This document shows positions 47,086 through 50,673 of a DNA stretch of 50,673 nucleotides, one piece after another; within the stretch, counting starts at the first letter, position 1, and every line of letters begins with the position of its first letter. A program made the position numbers and the translations under genes. The notes beneath the pieces were generated by a model, which was not told the origin of the DNA, ran no database searches, and saw only the letters and a program-made list of their open reading frames with translations. The stretch is from Myxococcaceae bacterium. Its GTDB lineage: Bacteria; Myxococcota; Myxococcia; Myxococcales; Myxococcaceae. Location of the stretch: assembly GCA_003818285.1 (NCBI GenBank), contig RPRB01000017.1, positions 1 through 50,673 of the forward strand. Direction: 5' to 3'.

Positions 47086-48099
47086 TCACCGCGAGGGGCG
47101 CTCGAGGCGCCCGGCGAGGAACGCGAGCGACCGGTCGAACCGGTACGCGGTTCCCATGTGCCCGTCTTCGTACTCCTCGTGGACCACCTTGGCCCTGCCG
47201 CCGGTGACGAGACGGGCCAGCATCCTCGCACCCCAGTTGAGGCCGAACTCGTCGCGCGTCCCGCAGTCGATGAAGATGCTCTCCAGCGATCGAAAGGGAT
47301 CGGGGTCCTCCTCCACGAAGCGCACCGGGTCCTCCTCGAGCCAGCTCGCCCACACCTCCTCGTCGATCCGCGCGGTCCGCAGGTCGAAGGGCAGCGTCAC
47401 CCCGAGCGGCTGGGCCACGTCCGGCGAGTACGCGGAGGCCATCGCCAGGAGGTTGATCACCGCGTGGTCGTCCCCGCCCATCTTCGTTTCGCGAACCCGG
47501 CGCTCGAATCCCTCCCACCAGGCCTGCACCCCTCCGGCCCGGACGAGCGCGGAGGCGGCCTTCGGGAACTCGGGCAGGTAGCAGTACTCGAAGTAGGAAT
47601 CGGCCGAGTGCGAGGCGATGTGCCCGAACACCCCCGTGAAGCGTCGCACCAGCTGCCACGAGCCGTAGCCACCGGAGCTGCGGCCTCCCACCGCCCGGGA
47701 GGAGGGCGAGCGGAGCGTGGCGTAGGTCCGGTCGACGTGACCGAGCACGTCATGGACCAGCATCTGCCCGTAGGCGCCGTTCCCCGGCGAGTCGACCCAC
47801 TGGCTTCCTCCGAGCGCAGTGAACCCATCGGGAAAGACGGTCAAGAACGGCGGCACGCCCGAGGCGAACAGCGCGTCGAGCCGGTCGAGGATCCCGGGCC
47901 CGAAGGGCTGGGTGTTGAACCAGCCCAGCGCCGAGCCCATGAAGGCGTGGAGCAGCACGACCACCGGGTAGCGAGCACCACCGGGGTCATATCCCTCGGG
48001 GAGGTACACCGGGCAGGGCCGCTGGACCGGGTCGCCGCGGGGATTGTCGGCGAGCGCAGCGCAGTGGACGGTCTGGATGTCGAGGCGACCGCGAGGCAC
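47086..48099 (-). CDS. Putative esterase (esterase D/enterochelin esterase-like alpha/beta hydrolase)
   Basis: 337-residue serine hydrolase. The nucleophile elbow is GRSSGGYG (Ser141). The oxyanion region is VVVLLHAFMG, and a C-terminal EDGHMGTAYRF supplies the probable catalytic His. There is no obvious signal peptide. The start is GTG; it lies 16 bases after the uracil-DNA glycosylase stop, so the two may be co-transcribed. The family acts on acyl esters such as S-formylglutathione or siderophore esters; the substrate here is unknown. Confidence 0.85.
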   Translation of the reverse strand: MPRGRLDIQTVHCAALADNPRGDPVQRPCPVYLPEGYDPGGARYPVVVLLHAFMGSALGWFNTQPFGPGILDRLDALFASGVPPFLTVFPDGFTALGGSQWVDSPGNGAYGQMLVHDVLGHVDRTYATLRSPSSRAVGGRSSGGYGSWQLVRRFTGVFGHIASHSADSYFEYCYLPEFPKAASALVRAGGVQAWWEGFERRVRETKMGGDDHAVINLLAMASAYSPDVAQPLGVTLPFDLRTARIDEEVWASWLEEDPVRFVEEDPDPFRSLESIFIDCGTRDEFGLNWGARMLARLVTGGRAKVVHEEYEDGHMGTAYRFDRSLAFLAGRLERPSR

Positions 48100-48115
48100 G
48101 GCAGGGCAGTCTGCT

Positions 48116-49045
48116 TCAGGCCCCGGGCTTCGGGAAGCGCGCCATCACCGCCTGGAGGTCGGTCCAGGCCGCCTTCTTCTCTGCCGGGTTGCGGAGCAGG
48201 TACGCGGGGTGAAAGGTGGGCATCAGCGGAACGCCGACGTACTCCCGCCACTGCCCTCGCAGCCGGGTGATGGGCGTGTCCGTCCGGAGCAGGGTCTGTG
48301 CCGCGAACTTCCCCAGGGCGATGATCACCGAGGGACGGATGGCGTTCAGCTGTGCCTCGAGGAATGGCTGGCAGGCCTCGATCTCGTCCGGCTCGGGGTT
48401 GCGGTTGCCGGGCGGGCGGCACTTCACCACGTTGCAGATGTAGACCTCGTCGCGGGTGTAGCCCATCGCGACGATCATCTTCGTCAGCAGCTGCCCGGCC
48501 GCGCCGACGAAGGGGATGCCCTGGTTGTCCTCCTCGGCGCCCGGCCCCTCCCCCACGAACACCAGGCGGGCCTTCGGGTTCCCCACCCCGAAGACCAGGT
48601 TCTTCCTTCCCGAGCAGAGCTTGCAGCGCTTGCAGTCGCCCAGCGCGCGGCGGACCTCGTCGAGGCGTGGCGGCTCCCCAGCGGAAGGGGCCTGCACGGT
48701 GGCCTCGACCGGGGCCGCGGGAGGCGAGTCCGCTGGCGCGCGGACCGAGATGCCCGGTGCGCCGGGGCCGGGCGGGGGTGGGACGACGACCACCGGCGCC
48801 TCGCTCACGGGCTCCGCCACGCTGGCCACCTCGGCCGACACCTCGGCGTACTCGACGACCACCGGCGGGGTGCTCGAGCCCTCCACGGTGACCAGCACGT
48901 TCACCGCCTTGCCGGAGACCAGCGCTCCGTCGCACGCGGCGTGAAGCTCCTCCCCGGCGACGTCCCGATGCCATCCGAGGTACCTGCGCACGTCCGCGAG
49001 GACCTCCGCGAGCGAGTCCGCGACGGGAACCGCCTCGTCCGACAC
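48116..49045 (-). CDS. Family 4 uracil-DNA glycosylase (4Fe-4S)
   Basis: 309-residue DNA repair enzyme removing uracil from DNA. The C-terminal catalytic domain has the iron-sulfur cysteines CKRCKLC and [10 protein letters not shown], motif 1 [13 protein letters not shown] with [10 protein letters not shown], and motif 2 [10 protein letters not shown]. About 110 residues precede it: a small folded part ([16 protein letters not shown]) and a Val/Pro/Ala-rich linker. GTG at 49045 is chosen because GGGAGGGAG lies just upstream; an alternative start 16 codons further up has poorer context. The N-terminal extension occurs in some delta-type homologues, as far as I recall. Confidence 0.92.
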   Translation of the reverse strand: MSDEAVPVADSLAEVLADVRRYLGWHRDVAGEELHAACDGALVSGKAVNVLVTVEGSSTPPVVVEYAEVSAEVASVAEPVSEAPVVVVPPPPGPGAPGISVRAPADSPPAAPVEATVQAPSAGEPPRLDEVRRALGDCKRCKLCSGRKNLVFGVGNPKARLVFVGEGPGAEEDNQGIPFVGAAGQLLTKMIVAMGYTRDEVYICNVVKCRPPGNRNPEPDEIEACQPFLEAQLNAIRPSVIIALGKFAAQTLLRTDTPITRLRGQWREYVGVPLMPTFHPAYLLRNPAEKKAAWTDLQAVMARFPKPGA

Positions 49046-49171
49046 TGATTCTCCCTCCCCTTGCGAGCCCTGCGTGGGGAGGGAAGCTCTCATGCGGATC
49101 CGACGCTCGGACTCATCGGAGGGATCGCGGGCGCCTGGACGACAGGGCGCGCTTCGAAAGCTCCCCCGACC

Positions 49172-50413
49172 TCAGGGCACGGCCAGCGCCGCCGTCGAGC
49201 GGAGCGTGGCGATCCGGTCCCAGAGGCCCGCGGCGACCGCGTCCTTCGTCCCGGACAGCTCGAACCGCCCACCGGCGCGGTCCACGATGACCACCGCGTT
49301 CGTGTCCACACCGAACCCGGCATCGCTGCGGGAGACGTCGTTCGCCACGATCAGGTCCAGACCCTTCCGGAGCAGCTTCGCCGTGGCGTTCTCGACGACG
49401 TTCTCCGTCTCCGCTGCGAAACCGACGATCAACGGCCGGCGCTGCAGCCCCCGGACCCGCTCGGCGGCGAGCGCGAGCACGTCCGGAGTCCGGAGCAACG
49501 CGAGGGGGGCATCGGCCGTCGGATCTTCCTTCTTCACCTTCTGCTCGGCCCGGTGCGCCGGGCGAAAGTCGCTCACCGCCGCGGTCGCCACCAGCACCTC
49601 GATGTGCTCGAGCCGGGGCAGGACCGCGTCGCGCATGTCCTCGGCGCTCACCACGTCGACCACCTCCAGCCCGGAGCGGTCCACCGCCCCCACCGGGCCG
49701 AGCACCACCGTCACCTGCGCTCCGCGCGCACGGGCCGCTCGCGCGATGGCGAGCCCCATCTTCCCGGTGCTCGGATTGCTGATGAAGCGCACCGGATCCA
49801 GGAACTCGCGGGTCGGCCCCGCGGTGACCAGCACCCGCATTCCCGCCAGGGGCCCCTCCCCGAGCAGCTCGGCCGCCGCGTCCGCGATCTGCTCCGGCTC
49901 GCTCAGCCGCCCCGACCCCACCTCGCCACAGGCCAGGAGCCCCGCGCCCGGACCGACGAAGCGGTACCGCGCGTCCTTCGCCAGCACCGCGAGGTTCCGC
50001 TGGGTCGCCGGGTGCTCCCACATCGCGGTGTTCATCGCCGGCGCCAGGAGCACGGTTCCGCGGTAGGCGAGCAACGTCGCCGCGAGCGCGTCGTTCCCCA
50101 TGCCCGCGACGATGCGGGCGAGGAGATCTGCGGTCGCCGGGGCCACCACGAACAGCTCGCTCCAGCGGGCGAACTCGATGTGGCCGAACGCCGCCTCCTG
50201 CGACGGGTCGAGGATGTCGGTCAGCACCGGATGACCGCTCAGCGCCTGGAACGTGAGCGGCCCGACGAACTCGGTCGCCGCCGGCGTCATCGCCACCCGG
50301 ACCTGAGCGCCCGACCGCTGGACCGCGCGCACCAGCTCGGCGGCCTTGTACGCCGCGATGCCGCCACCGACGCCCAGTCCGATGCGCCGGCCCTGGAGCA
50401 CGCTCCGGTCCAT
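49172..50413 (-). CDS. coaBC: Bifunctional phosphopantothenoylcysteine decarboxylase/phosphopantothenate-cysteine ligase
   Basis: 413-residue coenzyme A biosynthesis enzyme. The N-terminal FMN-dependent decarboxylase (CoaC) has [16 protein letters not shown], the His in FGHIEFARW, the PAMNTAMW signature, and the active-site flap [13 protein letters not shown]. The C-terminal ligase (CoaB, from about residue 190) has [32 protein letters not shown] and VKKEDP. ATG at 50413 is the family start. CoA is consumed by the carboxylase, Acs and Kce steps of this window. Confidence 0.96.
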   Translation of the reverse strand: MDRSVLQGRRIGLGVGGGIAAYKAAELVRAVQRSGAQVRVAMTPAATEFVGPLTFQALSGHPVLTDILDPSQEAAFGHIEFARWSELFVVAPATADLLARIVAGMGNDALAATLLAYRGTVLLAPAMNTAMWEHPATQRNLAVLAKDARYRFVGPGAGLLACGEVGSGRLSEPEQIADAAAELLGEGPLAGMRVLVTAGPTREFLDPVRFISNPSTGKMGLAIARAARARGAQVTVVLGPVGAVDRSGLEVVDVVSAEDMRDAVLPRLEHIEVLVATAAVSDFRPAHRAEQKVKKEDPTADAPLALLRTPDVLALAAERVRGLQRRPLIVGFAAETENVVENATAKLLRKGLDLIVANDVSRSDAGFGVDTNAVVIVDRAGGRFELSGTKDAVAAGLWDRIATLRSTAALAVP

Positions 50414-50454
50414 CACGCCAGAAGGCTTAGCCCCCACCCCCCGTCCCGGCAACT

Positions 50455-50673
50455 TCACGGCAGGAGCACCCGCACCTGGGCGACGGCGCCGTCGGACCCA
50501 TCCGAGCTGGCGGTGCCCCGTGCCCCGGTCGCAGGAAGGAACGCCTCGACCTCCAGCGGACCCGCCGGCAGCCCGAGGAACCGAAGCGCCCCGGAGTCGT
50601 CGGTGGTCCGGTCGGCGTGGAACACTCCGGCATCCCCGCCGCGCTGGCGGACCGTCACCTCCGCGCCTGCGGC
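50455..50673 (-). CDS. C-terminal end of an unrecognised protein
   Basis: A minus-strand frame is open from the right edge to TGA at 50457-50455, giving 72 codons. The sequence TTDDSGALRFLGLPAGPLEV resembles the repeated strand-turn pattern of carboxypeptidase-regulatory-like or Ig-like surface domains, but this is a short match. The true start is outside the window. It ends 41 bases before coaBC and could be in the same transcript. Confidence 0.5.
   Translation of the reverse strand, partial: AAGAEVTVRQRGGDAGVFHADRTTDDSGALRFLGLPAGPLEVEAFLPATGARGTASSDGSDGAVAQVRVLLP

Overview
The window is about 50.7 kb of very GC-rich, densely packed bacterial chromosome. The gene set points to a myxobacterium-like organism (Myxococcota, former Deltaproteobacteria). 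The clues are the GC-rich third codon positions, a tandem pair of short proteins resembling the myxobacterial TIGR04563 family, PilT, NtrC-type sigma-54 regulation, two FtsH paralogues, and the gene order glmM-pdxJ-acpS-nnr-tsaE. The assignment rests on remembered family distribution, not on a search. I see no rRNA, tRNA, CRISPR array, phage or intact insertion sequence.

Layout. 1-1910: the end of an unrecognised gene, then an orphan Tat-exported solute-binding protein. 1975-6360 (minus): ftsH, grpE, an HtrA-type protease and a small coupled gene, forming a protein quality-control block. 6506-9730 (plus): hutU and hutI of histidine degradation. 9935-11782: a class II glutamine amidotransferase and a band-7 membrane protein. 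11856-12563 (minus): a DUF4382 lipoprotein ending in a strong intrinsic terminator. 12856-17928 (plus): a five-gene, mostly translationally coupled operon behind a consensus-like sigma-54 promoter. It encodes a small secreted Ala/Gly/Pro-rich protein, a TPR-like protein, a TPR plus outer-membrane beta-barrel protein of Slam-like architecture, a sensor kinase and an NtrC-type regulator. This is the most interesting accessory unit in the window.

17945-30352: minus-strand housekeeping genes (tsaE, nnr, acpS, pdxJ, glmM, an acetyl-CoA synthetase, folP, a second ftsH, tilS), then on the plus strand two orphan terminator-like hairpins and the tandem small proteins. 30437-37805: pilT with a duplicated N-terminal domain, an endonuclease/exonuclease/phosphatase protein, an acyl-CoA carboxyltransferase, a SUKH protein and an orphan FtsX/MacB-type permease. 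37853-39700: a start-less HExxH fragment and nicotinate phosphoribosyltransferase.

40344-47013: the beta-lysine branch of lysine fermentation. kamD-kamE-kal-kce are joined by 1-4 base overlaps, and kdd lies nearby. With a lysine 2,3-aminomutase elsewhere they would convert lysine to acetoacetate, crotonyl-CoA and ammonia. A divergent Rieske/FAD oxidoreductase separates the operon from kdd, and a 126-base imperfect palindrome (MITE-like) sits between the convergent oxidoreductase and kdd genes. 47086-50673 (minus): an esterase, a family 4 uracil-DNA glycosylase, coaBC, and the end of a further gene.

Other points: a candidate structured RNA between ftsH and folP (26024-26145), an Asn at the expected metal-ligand Asp of HutI, and a hairpin over the hutU ribosome binding site.
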